DNA from: Sphingomonadaceae bacterium
GTDB lineage: Bacteria > Pseudomonadota > Alphaproteobacteria > Sphingomonadales > Sphingomonadaceae
Direction of reading: 5' to 3'
DNA length: 64,000 bases
Assembly: GCA_947476425.1 (NCBI GenBank)
Contig: CANJQJ010000007.1
Location: 1 to 64,000 of the forward strand
Shown here: positions 46,956 to 55,887 of the stretch, in pieces
Layout of the letters: every line of letters begins with the position of its first letter
Position numbering within the stretch: position 1 is the stretch's first letter
Translations under genes and position numbers: made by a program
The notes under the pieces: model-generated
Database searches by the model: none
Seen by the model: only the letters and a program-made list of their open reading frames with translations
Told to the model about the DNA's origin: nothing

Positions 46956-47004
46956 CACGTCTGGCGTTCGGGAACTCGCGCAAGCGTCCGGATAAACGCC
47001 GAAA

Positions 47005-49614
47005 TCAGACCAGGCTTTTCGAAACCTGCTCGAAAACGTCGCGCGACAGGCCCGGCGTCTCGACAATATGCCGCAACTCCGCTCGCATCATTTCGGCCCG
47101 CACTTCGTCGAATCGACGCCAGCGCCCAAGCGGCGGCACCAGCTTTGCAGCTGTCTGCGGATTCAACTTGTCGAGTTCGAGGACCTTCTCCGCGAGGAAG
47201 CGATAGCCCCGCCCGCTCAAATCATGGAAAGCGCGCTGGTTGAGCGTGAATGCGCCAACGAGCGATCGCACCCGATTGGGATTTGCGAGCGTGAAATCCG
47301 GATGTCCGGCAAGTTTCTCGACGGCATCGACCGTACCGGCGCGCGTCGAGAGCGCCTGGGTGGTGAACCATTTATCGAGAACAAGTGCATTGTCGCGATA
47401 GCGCCCGTAGAATGCGGCGAGCGCCTTTTCGCGCTCCGGGGCGATGCCATTCGCCAACGTGCCGAGCGCGCCCTGCCGGTCGGTCATGTTATCGGCCTGC
47501 TCGAACTGGCGGAAAGCGAGCTGCGCAGCATCCGGCGAGCCTGATGCAGCGATGAAGCCAAGCGACACCGATCGCAGCCGCCGAGCGCCCTTGGCGCCTG
47601 GAGCATATTCGTAGCGCCCGCCGATCGATCGTGAATATGACGCGCGCCAGAGATCCTCGAGCTCAGTGCCAATAGCGGACCGCAACGCTTCGCGTGCGAT
47701 CGCTATCCTCTCGGGATCGACGATCTGCATCTGGTCGCCGATGAACGCTTCGCTCGGCAACAGCAGCGCTTCGGCAACGAATGCCGCATCGAGCGACTGA
47801 TCGCCAAGGGTCAGGCGCACCGCCTCGATCACTGGCTCGTGATCCGCCTCACCCCTCGATACCGCATTGACCAGCGTGTCGAGCATCAACTGCTGCATCG
47901 CCTCGTAGCGCGCCAGCGGATCGTCGTCGCGCGCGGACAGGAAGGCAAGGTCGTCGCAGCTGCGATCCGCATCGACCACGACCGGAGCGGAAAAGCCGCG
48001 GTTGATCGACAGGATCGGACGCTCGGTGATTCCTTCGAACATGATCTCGTGCAATGGCTCGGCGAGCAGCACGAGTTGCTCGTCGCCAAGCCGCTCGCCG
48101 GTGAGTTCGCCGAACAATGCGATGCGCAGCGGGATCAGCATCGGCTGCTTGACCGGCTGCCCCGGCGTTACCGGCACGGTCTGCTCAAGCGTCAGCAAGG
48201 CGCGCCCACCGGCGGGCTGGTGTTCAAGCCGTGCCCGCACGCGCGGGGTACCCGCCTGGCTGTACCATAGCCGGAACTGGCCGAGATCCACGCCGCTCGT
48301 TTCCTCGAGCGCGGCGACGAAATCCTCGCAGGTGACCGCCTCGCCGTCATGTCGTTCGAAATAGAGATCGCAGCCAGCCCGGAATTTCTGCGGCCCCAGC
48401 ATGGTGTGGAGCATCCGGATCACTTCGGCGCCCTTGTTATAGACCGTCGCGGTGTAGAAATTCGAGATCTCGATATAGGATTCCGGGCGCACCGGATGCG
48501 CGAGCGGCCCCGAATCCTCCGGGAATTGCGCGGCGCGCAGCGTCCGCACATTTTCGATCCGGTTGACCGCCTGGCTGCCCTGGTCCGCCGAAAACTGCTG
48601 GTCGCGGAAAACCGTAAAGCCTTCCTTCAGCGACAGCTGGAACCAGTCGCGGCAGGTGACGCGATTGCCCGACCAGTTGTGGAAATATTCATGCGCGACG
48701 ACGCCGGCCACCGCATCATAATCAAGGTCGGTCGCCGTATCGGGATCGGCGAGGATGTAGCGAGAATTGAAGATATTGAGGCTCTTGTTCTCCATCGCGC
48801 CGAAATTGAAATCGGCAACCGCGACGATGTTGAACGTAGCGAGGTCATATTCCCGGCCATAGGCGCTCTCATCCCACTGCATCGACAGCTTCAGCGCTGC
48901 CATCGCATGCTCGGTACGCGGCAGATCCTCAGCCTTCACCCAGATCGCCAGTTCCACCTGCTTGCCGGAGCGCGTCGCGAAACTCTCGCGATTGGCGGCG
49001 AGATCGGCTGCGACGAGCGCGAAAAGATAGCTCGGCTTTGGATAGGGATCGTGCCATTCCGCCCAATGCCGCCGCACACCGTGCAGCGTCGGCAAATCCC
49101 CGCCGCCGACCTTGTCGCCGTTGGAGAGCAGCACGGGAAAACGATGCTTGTCCGCCTCCATCCGCACCGTGTAGCTCGACAGGATATCCGGCCGGTCAGG
49201 GAAGAATGTGATCCGCCGAAAGCCTTCGGGCTCGCACTGCGTGCACAATATGCCGCCGCTCGCATAAAGCCCCATCAGTTGAGAGTTCTGCTCGGGAATG
49301 AGTTCGACCTCGGTTTCGACGATGTGGCGATCGCCCAGCAGGTCGATAAGCAGGGCGCTACCGTCGATCCGCCAGCTATCCGCCTCGGCCGCGCCATCGA
49401 TGCGCACGTCGAGCGGCACCAGGCCGTCACCTTCAAGGCGCAGGGGATGGCTATGCCGTCCTGCCCTGACAACAGTGAGCCGCGCTCGCACCCGTGTCGC
49501 GACTGGATCGAGCAAAAAGTCGAGGACGACCTCGGGCACCAGCCATTCGGGAGGGTTATAATTTTCCCGGCGATGGACGGCGGGCGATGCGGGAGCGGTG
49601 CGGGCGTCAGACAT
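47005..49614 (-). CDS. pepN: Aminopeptidase N
   Basis: An 869-residue M1 zinc aminopeptidase. N-terminal beta domain, the exopeptidase motif FGAMENKSLN, zinc site HEYFHNWSGNRVTCRDWFQL (HExxH plus the downstream Glu in KEGFTVFRDQQF), then a helical C-terminal domain. It removes N-terminal residues from peptides in the cytosol. Size and motif order match E. coli PepN. Monocistronic and convergent with the lipoprotein gene. Confidence 0.96.
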   Translation of the reverse strand: MSDARTAPASPAVHRRENYNPPEWLVPEVVLDFLLDPVATRVRARLTVVRAGRHSHPLRLEGDGLVPLDVRIDGAAEADSWRIDGSALLIDLLGDRHIVETEVELIPEQNSQLMGLYASGGILCTQCEPEGFRRITFFPDRPDILSSYTVRMEADKHRFPVLLSNGDKVGGGDLPTLHGVRRHWAEWHDPYPKPSYLFALVAADLAANRESFATRSGKQVELAIWVKAEDLPRTEHAMAALKLSMQWDESAYGREYDLATFNIVAVADFNFGAMENKSLNIFNSRYILADPDTATDLDYDAVAGVVAHEYFHNWSGNRVTCRDWFQLSLKEGFTVFRDQQFSADQGSQAVNRIENVRTLRAAQFPEDSGPLAHPVRPESYIEISNFYTATVYNKGAEVIRMLHTMLGPQKFRAGCDLYFERHDGEAVTCEDFVAALEETSGVDLGQFRLWYSQAGTPRVRARLEHQPAGGRALLTLEQTVPVTPGQPVKQPMLIPLRIALFGELTGERLGDEQLVLLAEPLHEIMFEGITERPILSINRGFSAPVVVDADRSCDDLAFLSARDDDPLARYEAMQQLMLDTLVNAVSRGEADHEPVIEAVRLTLGDQSLDAAFVAEALLLPSEAFIGDQMQIVDPERIAIAREALRSAIGTELEDLWRASYSRSIGGRYEYAPGAKGARRLRSVSLGFIAASGSPDAAQLAFRQFEQADNMTDRQGALGTLANGIAPEREKALAAFYGRYRDNALVLDKWFTTQALSTRAGTVDAVEKLAGHPDFTLANPNRVRSLVGAFTLNQRAFHDLSGRGYRFLAEKVLELDKLNPQTAAKLVPPLGRWRRFDEVRAEMMRAELRHIVETPGLSRDVFEQVSKSLV

Positions 49615-49766
49615 GCTTTCGCTCTATAGTGCCCGGATTGCGGATGAAAGCCCCGACCGCACGGTCGTTTTTGCCCCCGCGTTTTACCTTCGCACTCCAG
49701 CCTGTTGCCGGTCTTCTGCAAAAAGTCCGGTTTCCGCGATTGCAGGAATGACGGTAGGGAAGACTC

Positions 49767-50552
49767 ATGCTCCAACTCCTGATCTTCGGCCCGGGCTATA
49801 CCGCCAAACGCATTGCCGCGCTGTGGGATGCGCGTGGCGCGCGAATCACTTTCATCGGCCGATCGTTACTCGACGACTCGGCTGCCGTGGCCGGTCTCAT
49901 CGCTGGCGCCACGCACATATTGTCTTCGGTGCCGCCCGAGGCGGATCATGATCCAGTCCTCGCGCGATACGCCGCCGAAATCGCTGCTGCACCGGCCAGC
50001 TGGATCGGTTATCTCTCCTCCACCGGGGTTTATGGCGACAGCGGCGGCGCGTGGATCGACGAGGGAACGCCGGTTGGTGGCCGCCGACCCGCTCGCAATG
50101 CGGCCGACCTCGCCTGGAACGCGATCCACCCTGAAACGCGCGTCTTCCGCCTGCCGGGCATCTATGGCCCTGGCCGCTCCGCCCTCGACAGGCTTACCGA
50201 GGGCAAGGCACACCGGATCGACCTGCCCGGCCAGGTGTTCAGCCGGATCCATGTCGACGATATTGCCTCCGGGGTGATGGCCAGCATCGATGGCGGGCCT
50301 GCGGGGATCTACAATCTCGCCGACGATCATCCCGCACCGCAGAACGACGTCATCAGCCACGCGGCACGCCTGCTTGGCATGCCGGTCCCACCGCTGCTGA
50401 GCCTCGAAGCCGCACAGCTTTCGCCGCTGGCGCGCGCTTTCTACGCGGAAAACCGTCGTGTCTCGAATGGCAAGGCCAAGCGCCTGCTCAGCTGGCGCCC
50501 CAGATACTCGGACTATCGCACGGGACTAGCCTCCTGTAAAACAATGGGATAA
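49767..50552 (+). CDS. NAD(P)-binding epimerase-like protein (YeeZ type)
   Basis: A 261-residue extended-SDR protein. It begins LLIFGPGYTAKRIAAL, a GxGxxA-like cofactor loop, then YLSSTGVYGDSGGAWIDE, FRLPGIYGPGRSALDRL and SRIHVDDIASGVMASIDG. The usual YxxxK is not evident, so catalysis may differ or be absent. It resembles the YeeZ group of nucleoside-sugar epimerase-like proteins of unknown substrate. The DUF481 gene starts 39 bases after its stop. Confidence 0.8.
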   Translation: MLQLLIFGPGYTAKRIAALWDARGARITFIGRSLLDDSAAVAGLIAGATHILSSVPPEADHDPVLARYAAEIAAAPASWIGYLSSTGVYGDSGGAWIDEGTPVGGRRPARNAADLAWNAIHPETRVFRLPGIYGPGRSALDRLTEGKAHRIDLPGQVFSRIHVDDIASGVMASIDGGPAGIYNLADDHPAPQNDVISHAARLLGMPVPPLLSLEAAQLSPLARAFYAENRRVSNGKAKRLLSWRPRYSDYRTGLASCKTMG

Positions 50553-50591
50553 TATATGTGATCGTTGCGCCGGGCGCGAACGGAGAAACCC

Positions 50592-51506
50592 ATGATGCTC
50601 GTCTTGCCAGTCTTGCTGGCGATTTCTACCGAAGCCGTGCCACCTTCTGCCGAGTTGCCGGCATCCGTTCGGGATCTTGCTGCCGCTGCGTGGGCGGCTG
50701 GTGACGAGGCCGGGCTGAATGCGATCATCAAGGCCGCACGCGCAGCATGGCCAAAGGCGGGCCCGCAGATAGACGACCTTGCCGCCGAATATGCAACGCG
50801 CATCGAGGAAAAGCGCGCTTCTGCGGCCCGCGCCCGGACCGATCAGCTCGCTACCGCGTCGATGTTCCAGAACTGGAAGGGCGAGATCGAGCTCGGTGGA
50901 TCCTGGTCGACTGGCAGCACCGACCTGCTGGCGCTGTATGGCGCCGCGCGATTCGAACGCGAGGGTTTCAAGTGGCAGCATAGTCTTTCAGGCCGGATCG
51001 ATTTCCAGCAATCCGCTGGCAAGACCACTGCGGATCGCCTCAACGTCAGTTGGCAGCCCGGATATAAATTCAGCGATGGGCTGTTCACCTATGGCCTCGG
51101 CCAGTTCGAACATGACAGCCTGCTCGGCTATCAGGGGCGCTACACGCTGAGCGCTGGCATCGGTTACACGCTGCTCGCGACACCATCCGCCAAGCTCAGT
51201 CTCACCGGGGGTCCGGCAATTCGCCACATCGACTATGTCGGAGCGGGTTCGAGCGACCAGGCCGCCGGGCGTGCTTCGCTCGCATTTCGCTGGAAGCTGT
51301 CGCCGACGCTCAATATCCTTCAGGATGCCTCGGTCTATGCAGAGGGCAGCGAGACCAGCGCACTCTCGTCGACCGCATTCGAGACCAGCCTGTTCCGCAA
51401 GCTCAAGGCGCGCCTGTCATGGGACGTGCAGTATGAGAAGGCCCAACTCGTCAGCCAGGCCCCGGTCGACACGACAAGCCGGGCAACGCTGGTGTACAAC
51501 TTCTAG
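50592..51506 (+). CDS. DUF481 outer-membrane protein
   Basis: A 304-residue protein with a signal peptide (MMLVLPVLLAIST), a short helical N-terminal part (residues 20-80) and a DUF481 beta barrel: WKGEIELGGSWSTGSTDLLA, RLNVSWQPGYKF, GRYTLSAGIGYTLL, ending with the typical aromatic C-terminus LVYNF. It should sit in the outer membrane; function unknown. GGAGAAA lies upstream of ATG 50592. Confidence 0.85.
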   Translation: MMLVLPVLLAISTEAVPPSAELPASVRDLAAAAWAAGDEAGLNAIIKAARAAWPKAGPQIDDLAAEYATRIEEKRASAARARTDQLATASMFQNWKGEIELGGSWSTGSTDLLALYGAARFEREGFKWQHSLSGRIDFQQSAGKTTADRLNVSWQPGYKFSDGLFTYGLGQFEHDSLLGYQGRYTLSAGIGYTLLATPSAKLSLTGGPAIRHIDYVGAGSSDQAAGRASLAFRWKLSPTLNILQDASVYAEGSETSALSSTAFETSLFRKLKARLSWDVQYEKAQLVSQAPVDTTSRATLVYNF

Positions 51507-51523
51507 AGTTTTCCCCCCAGAAT

Positions 51524-52189
51524 TCAGTCCGAATCCCCTGTTCCCGCCAGCGCAAGGAACATTGGCCACATCCGCTCGAAATCGTCGCGCATCATCTCCT
51601 CGGTCCAGATCTGCCCGCTCGCGAGCGCTTGCCAGCGCGGGCCTTCAGCGACGAGGCGGAGCAGCGCGTCGCGCCACAACGGCGCTGGCCCGGGCTTGAG
51701 TTGGCCGGCCGCCTGCGCCGCCTCGACCAGCCGATCGAGCGGATCGCTGAGATCGGTCGGCAGTGGCGGGACGCCGGTCCGCGCCGAAGTCGCCTCCCAG
51801 ATCACAATCCGCTGCAGATCGAGCGCAAGCGGCGTGAGCACGAAATGGCAATGCGCCTGTGCGGTCCGGCGAAGCGCAGTCAGCGCATCGTCGGATGGCC
51901 GCACCACCGCACGCGCTTGTTCGGCCAGGATTGCGATCTGCCGCTCGACCACGCTCAGGAACAGGTTCTGCTTGTCGATGTAACGCCGGTAAATGGCACT
52001 GCGAGTCACCTTGGCAACTTCGGCGATGCGCTCGATCGAAGCCCCGGCACAACCATTGGTACGAAACTCCTGCAACGCAGCCGCAAGGATATCCTGCTCA
52101 AGATTTTGTGCCTCGCTTGTCGATGGGCGCCCGGCGCGACGACGCCTGGGGTAGCCGTCAGGAACAGATGGATTGGGCGTGGTCGACAT
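51524..52189 (-). CDS. TetR family transcriptional regulator
   Basis: A 221-residue TetR protein. A basic leader (YPRRRRAGRPSTSEA) precedes the HTH GASIERIAEVAKVTRSAIYRRY (core AEVAKVTRSAIYRRY). TetR_C-like helical domain follows. ATG 52189 is used; an ATG at 52219 adds ten residues. It is divergent from the FAD oxidoreductase across a 186-base gap, the usual arrangement for a local repressor of that gene. Confidence 0.88.
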   Translation of the reverse strand: MSTTPNPSVPDGYPRRRRAGRPSTSEAQNLEQDILAAALQEFRTNGCAGASIERIAEVAKVTRSAIYRRYIDKQNLFLSVVERQIAILAEQARAVVRPSDDALTALRRTAQAHCHFVLTPLALDLQRIVIWEATSARTGVPPLPTDLSDPLDRLVEAAQAAGQLKPGPAPLWRDALLRLVAEGPRWQALASGQIWTEEMMRDDFERMWPMFLALAGTGDSD

Positions 52190-52375
52190 AATTGACTTTC
52201 GATACTTGTAAGAAATCAAAAACTAACCCGAAACCGCTTCGAGCGCGAGCGCTACCCGGCGTTTTAATTATACAGTTTGTCGCTTTTATCTTTGCTTTCA
52301 CGTTTAAGCGCCTTATCGCAAGCTGTGCGATATGAGTCGGCAAGGCGATAGCGCCGCCGGGATGGGAGAATCTGG
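52190..52375. promoter_or_regulatory. Divergent promoter region of tetR and the FAD oxidoreductase
   Basis: AT-rich gap containing TTTTAATTATACAGTTTG and several A/T tracts. No unambiguous long palindrome could be assigned as the TetR operator by eye. Confidence 0.4.
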
Positions 52376-53959
52376 ATGTCTGATAGCTATGATGTTGTAA
52401 TCGCCGGCGCGGGCCACAATTCGCTGATCGTTGGCTGCTACCTCGCCAAGGCCGGACTCAAGGTCTGCATTGCTGAACGCAAGGAAAAGGCGGGCGGCAG
52501 CGTCGCGACCGACGAAATCACTGGCGCCGGCTTCAAGCAGGATGTCTGTTCGGTGTCGCATTCGATGCTGATGGGCAATCCGCTCATTCGCAATGACGAG
52601 CTCGAACTCATGTCGAAGTTCGGCCTAGCATATGCCAATCCCGAGAAGATGACCGCGTTATTCTTCGACGATGGCTCGATTCTCGAGTTCTTCAGCGATC
52701 TCGATCGCACATGTGCCTCGATGGCCAAGATCTCGCCCAAGGACGCGGTGAACTTCCGCAACTTCTGCACCATGGTCGACCAGACGATGGATATGCTTGT
52801 GATGGGCATGTACTCGGTGCCGCCATCCGCTTCGGTGCAGGCGATGATGCTCGAAGGCTCCCCGGAGGGGCAGGAGATGATGCGCCTCCAGCAGATCAGC
52901 GCATGGGACCTGATCTGCGAATGGATCGAGCATCCGAAGATCCGCATCGCGCTCGCGCGTTACGCCTCGGAAGCAATGCTCAATCCGTTCGACAACGGCA
53001 CCGGCTTCGGCTTCTACGTCATCCTTCCCTACATGTACCGCTTCGGCACCGGCATCTGCGTCGGCGGCTCCGGCGCGCTCGCGGAATCACTGGTGCGCTG
53101 CTTCGAGCATCATGGCGGCACGATTCGGCTCAACAGCGAGGTCAAGCAGATCCTGCTTGAGAATGGCGAGGCCAAGGGCCTGGTCTTCACCGACGGCAGC
53201 AGCATTCGCGGCACGAAGGCGGTGGTCGCTGGCCTGCACGTTGCACAGATCTTCCCTGACATGGTGCCTGGGTTCGATCTTCCGAGCGGCTTCCAGCATC
53301 GCATCGACACGCTGAAATATGCCGATTTCCAGCCGATGACGGTCAATATCTCGCTCAATGAGCCGCTCAAGTTCAAGATCGGCCAGGGCATTGATGACTT
53401 CTTCTGGGTCGAGCGCTCGCACTCCGACGTCGATGAATTCCGCAAGGGCTTCCTCGATCTGCAATGCGGCATTCCGATCCGCGACTATAGCTGCTGGGTC
53501 CAGCAGTTCCGCGCCGATCCGACTCGCGTTCCAGAGGGCAAGGGCACCGTCCACATCTACGCCTTCCTGCCGCTCGACCTGAAGGATGGCGGGCGCGAGA
53601 AGTGGGACGAGATCGGCGCCGAGATGGCGGACAAGCTGATCGACGATCTGCGCCAGCAGGTCACCAACCTGACCGACGACAATATTATCGGCATGCACTT
53701 CCGCACCCCGCTGGACATCACGCGCTACAACACCGCGCTGGTCAACGGCGACATCCAGCATCTCGGCTTCTTCAGCTGGCAGCTCGGCGGCAATCGCCCC
53801 GTGCCGGGCTGGGGCCAGTACAAGATGCCCGTCCCCAAGCTCTACATGACCGCGGGATCGACCCATCCGGGCGGCGGCGTCACCGGCGGCCCAGGCCGCA
53901 ACGCGACGCAGGTGATCATGGAAGATCTCGGCCTCGATTTCGAAAAGGTGTGCGGATGA
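52376..53959 (+). CDS. FAD-dependent oxidoreductase, phytoene dehydrogenase/CrtO-like
   Basis: A 527-residue flavoprotein. FAD fold VVIAGAGHNSLIVGCYLAKAG at the start, ERKEKAGGSVAT, and the C-terminal FAD signature GSTHPGGGVTGGPGRNATQV. The family includes phytoene desaturases, CrtO ketolases and PYROXD2-like enzymes; the substrate here cannot be named, but an unsaturated lipid or isoprenoid is likely. It overlaps the downstream 77-residue gene by four bases and is divergent from tetR. Confidence 0.85.
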   Translation: MSDSYDVVIAGAGHNSLIVGCYLAKAGLKVCIAERKEKAGGSVATDEITGAGFKQDVCSVSHSMLMGNPLIRNDELELMSKFGLAYANPEKMTALFFDDGSILEFFSDLDRTCASMAKISPKDAVNFRNFCTMVDQTMDMLVMGMYSVPPSASVQAMMLEGSPEGQEMMRLQQISAWDLICEWIEHPKIRIALARYASEAMLNPFDNGTGFGFYVILPYMYRFGTGICVGGSGALAESLVRCFEHHGGTIRLNSEVKQILLENGEAKGLVFTDGSSIRGTKAVVAGLHVAQIFPDMVPGFDLPSGFQHRIDTLKYADFQPMTVNISLNEPLKFKIGQGIDDFFWVERSHSDVDEFRKGFLDLQCGIPIRDYSCWVQQFRADPTRVPEGKGTVHIYAFLPLDLKDGGREKWDEIGAEMADKLIDDLRQQVTNLTDDNIIGMHFRTPLDITRYNTALVNGDIQHLGFFSWQLGGNRPVPGWGQYKMPVPKLYMTAGSTHPGGGVTGGPGRNATQVIMEDLGLDFEKVCG

Positions 53960-54189
53960 AGCTGTTCAGCAAGGACGGGGTCGAGATGATGGACGTGAAG
54001 TCCATCACCGCCGATGGCGATCGCCTCGTCCTCAAAGGCAAGATGATGGGGGCGATGGCGGCGACGATCTACGTCGCCCCCGAGGATCTGTGGAGCGCCT
54101 TCAAGCTATTCCCGTGGGCGGTGAAGCTGCGCATGCCGCTGCTCCTGCTCAAGGGCTGGCAGGCGAGCCGCAGGAAGGCAGCGAAGTAG
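53956..54189 (+). CDS. Small conserved-looking partner protein of the FAD oxidoreductase
   Basis: A 77-residue basic protein. Residues 1-45 look like a small beta-rich unit (VKSITADGDRLVLKGKMMGA; MAATIYVAPEDLW). The C-terminal 30 residues form an amphipathic/hydrophobic helix (KLRMPLLLLKGWQASRRKAAK), possibly membrane-associating. I do not recognise the family. ATG overlaps the oxidoreductase TGA, so the two are translationally coupled and probably work together. Confidence 0.72.
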   Translation: MKLFSKDGVEMMDVKSITADGDRLVLKGKMMGAMAATIYVAPEDLWSAFKLFPWAVKLRMPLLLLKGWQASRRKAAK

Positions 54190-54268
54190 AGCATAGTGCG
54201 ACAAAATCGCTTCAACCTGAAATCATCCTGATCTAAAGCTTGGGTCGTGCCCACCGGGAGACCCCGCG

Positions 54269-55096
54269 ATGCAGCCACCACCGACCGCGAGCGCGGGATT
54301 CCTGGTCTATCGTCATCGGCTGGTCACGCGCCTCTGGCACTGGATCAACGCGGTCACCGTCTTCGTCATGCTGATGAGCGGGTTGATGATCTTCAACGCC
54401 CATCCCCGACTATATTGGGGGCAATATGGCGCGAATTTCGACACACCCTGGCTCGAGATCGGATCGACCGCGGACACCGGCTACCTGAGCATCGGTAACG
54501 TCGCTATCCCGACCACCGGCGTGCTCGGCTACTGGACCAGCAAGGATGGCGACATCCAGCATTGGGCCTTCCCGGGCTGGGCGACGATCCCGTCGGGTTA
54601 TAGCCTCTCGAGCGCGCGGCGCTGGCACCTGAGCTTCGCCTGGATCCTCGCACTCGGCATAATCGGCTACTGGACGGCGAGCCTGGTCAACGGCCACATC
54701 CGGCGCGACCTGTTGCCGAAGCCCGACGAACTGGCGCCCCGGCACATCTGGCACGACATCAAGTCGCATGCCCGGCTCCGTTTTCCGACCGGGACCGCAG
54801 CACTGCGCTATAATATCCTCCAGAAAATCGCTTATGTCGGCGTATTGTTCGGCCTGCTGCCGATCATCATCCTGACCGGTCTCACCATGTCACCCGCAAT
54901 GGATGCGGCATGGCCCTGGCTTCTCCAGCTTTTCGGCGGCCGGGCCTCTGCGCGTTCGATCCATTTCATCGCGGCGATGCTGATCCTCGCCTTCATCCTG
55001 GTGCATCTGCTGATGGTTCTGCTCGCCGGTCCCTTCAACGAGATACGATCGATGATCACTGGCCGGTATCGCGTGCCGCTGGACCGCGAATCATGA
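54269..55096 (+). CDS. Cytochrome b561-type membrane subunit
   Basis: A 275-residue integral membrane protein of the cytochrome b/b6 (b561-like) family. Helices near 20-43 (HRLVTRLWHWINAVTVFVML with two His), 120-142 (ARRWHLSFAWILALGIIGY), 192-213 and 233-255 (SIHFIAAMLILAFILVHLL with His pairs). A periplasmic loop of about 75 residues lies between helices 1 and 2. It should carry two b hemes and pass electrons to or from the molybdopterin protein encoded next (ATGA overlap). Confidence 0.88.
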   Translation: MQPPPTASAGFLVYRHRLVTRLWHWINAVTVFVMLMSGLMIFNAHPRLYWGQYGANFDTPWLEIGSTADTGYLSIGNVAIPTTGVLGYWTSKDGDIQHWAFPGWATIPSGYSLSSARRWHLSFAWILALGIIGYWTASLVNGHIRRDLLPKPDELAPRHIWHDIKSHARLRFPTGTAALRYNILQKIAYVGVLFGLLPIIILTGLTMSPAMDAAWPWLLQLFGGRASARSIHFIAAMLILAFILVHLLMVLLAGPFNEIRSMITGRYRVPLDRES

Positions 55097-55836
55097 TCAC
55101 CCGCCGCACTCTCATCGCAGCGAGCGGTGGCCTGCTCGTCGCTGGCTGCGACAAGCTCGACAGCAGTCCAGCTTTCCGAAGGACGCTGCGCCTGGGCGAA
55201 AAGCTCAGCTTTCGCGCCCAGCGGCTGATCAGCGATCGCGCCGCGCTCGCACCCGAATTTCGGCCCGAGCAGCGATCGCCGATCTTCCGCGCCAACGGCA
55301 CTCGCCTGCCCGCCGGCGAGGCCTATGCAGCGCATGCCGCGAACGGCTTTGCCGACTGGCGACTCGTGATAGACGGCCTCGTCGCCCGCCCGCTGTCGAT
55401 GTCGATGGCTGCGATCCGATCGATGCCGCATCGTAGCCAGATCACCCGCCACGATTGCGTCGAGGGCTGGAGCGCGATCGGCAAGTGGACCGGCGTCCCG
55501 CTCAAGCTGTTGCTCGATCATGCAGGTGTCCGTCCGGCTGCCCGCTACGCGGTGTTCCTCTGTGCCGATGGCTTCGGCGCCACGCCTTATTATGAATCGA
55601 TCGACCTCATCGATGCGCTTCATCCCCAGACGATCCTCGCCTGGGCGCTCAACGATGCGCTGCTGCCGATCCCCAACGGCGCCCCGCTTCGCCTCCGTGT
55701 CGAGCGCATGCTCGGCTACAAACACGCCAAATATCTGGAGCGAATCGAGCTTGTCGATCGCCTCGACGGCCTTGCCGGCGGCCGCGGCGGCTATTGGGAA
55801 GACAAGAGCGATTATGAATGGTACGCGGGCATCTGA
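55093..55836 (+). CDS. Molybdopterin-dependent oxidoreductase (sulfite-oxidase fold), Tat lipoprotein
   Basis: A 247-residue protein. N-terminus MITRRTLIAASGG carries a Tat-like twin-Arg and LLVAGC a lipobox (Cys19), so it is exported folded and lipid-anchored. The sulfite-oxidase-like fold has the molybdenum ligand Cys122 in RHDCVEGWS, then YAVFLCADGFGATPYYESID and RMLGYKHAKYLERIEL. With the cytochrome b it resembles a MsrPQ/YedYZ-like two-component system, but the substrate is not defined. Confidence 0.86.
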   Translation: MITRRTLIAASGGLLVAGCDKLDSSPAFRRTLRLGEKLSFRAQRLISDRAALAPEFRPEQRSPIFRANGTRLPAGEAYAAHAANGFADWRLVIDGLVARPLSMSMAAIRSMPHRSQITRHDCVEGWSAIGKWTGVPLKLLLDHAGVRPAARYAVFLCADGFGATPYYESIDLIDALHPQTILAWALNDALLPIPNGAPLRLRVERMLGYKHAKYLERIELVDRLDGLAGGRGGYWEDKSDYEWYAGI

Positions 55837-55887
55837 ACGATCATCCTCCCGGAAACGGGAGGAATTATCCGGCCGTACTGGATCCCG

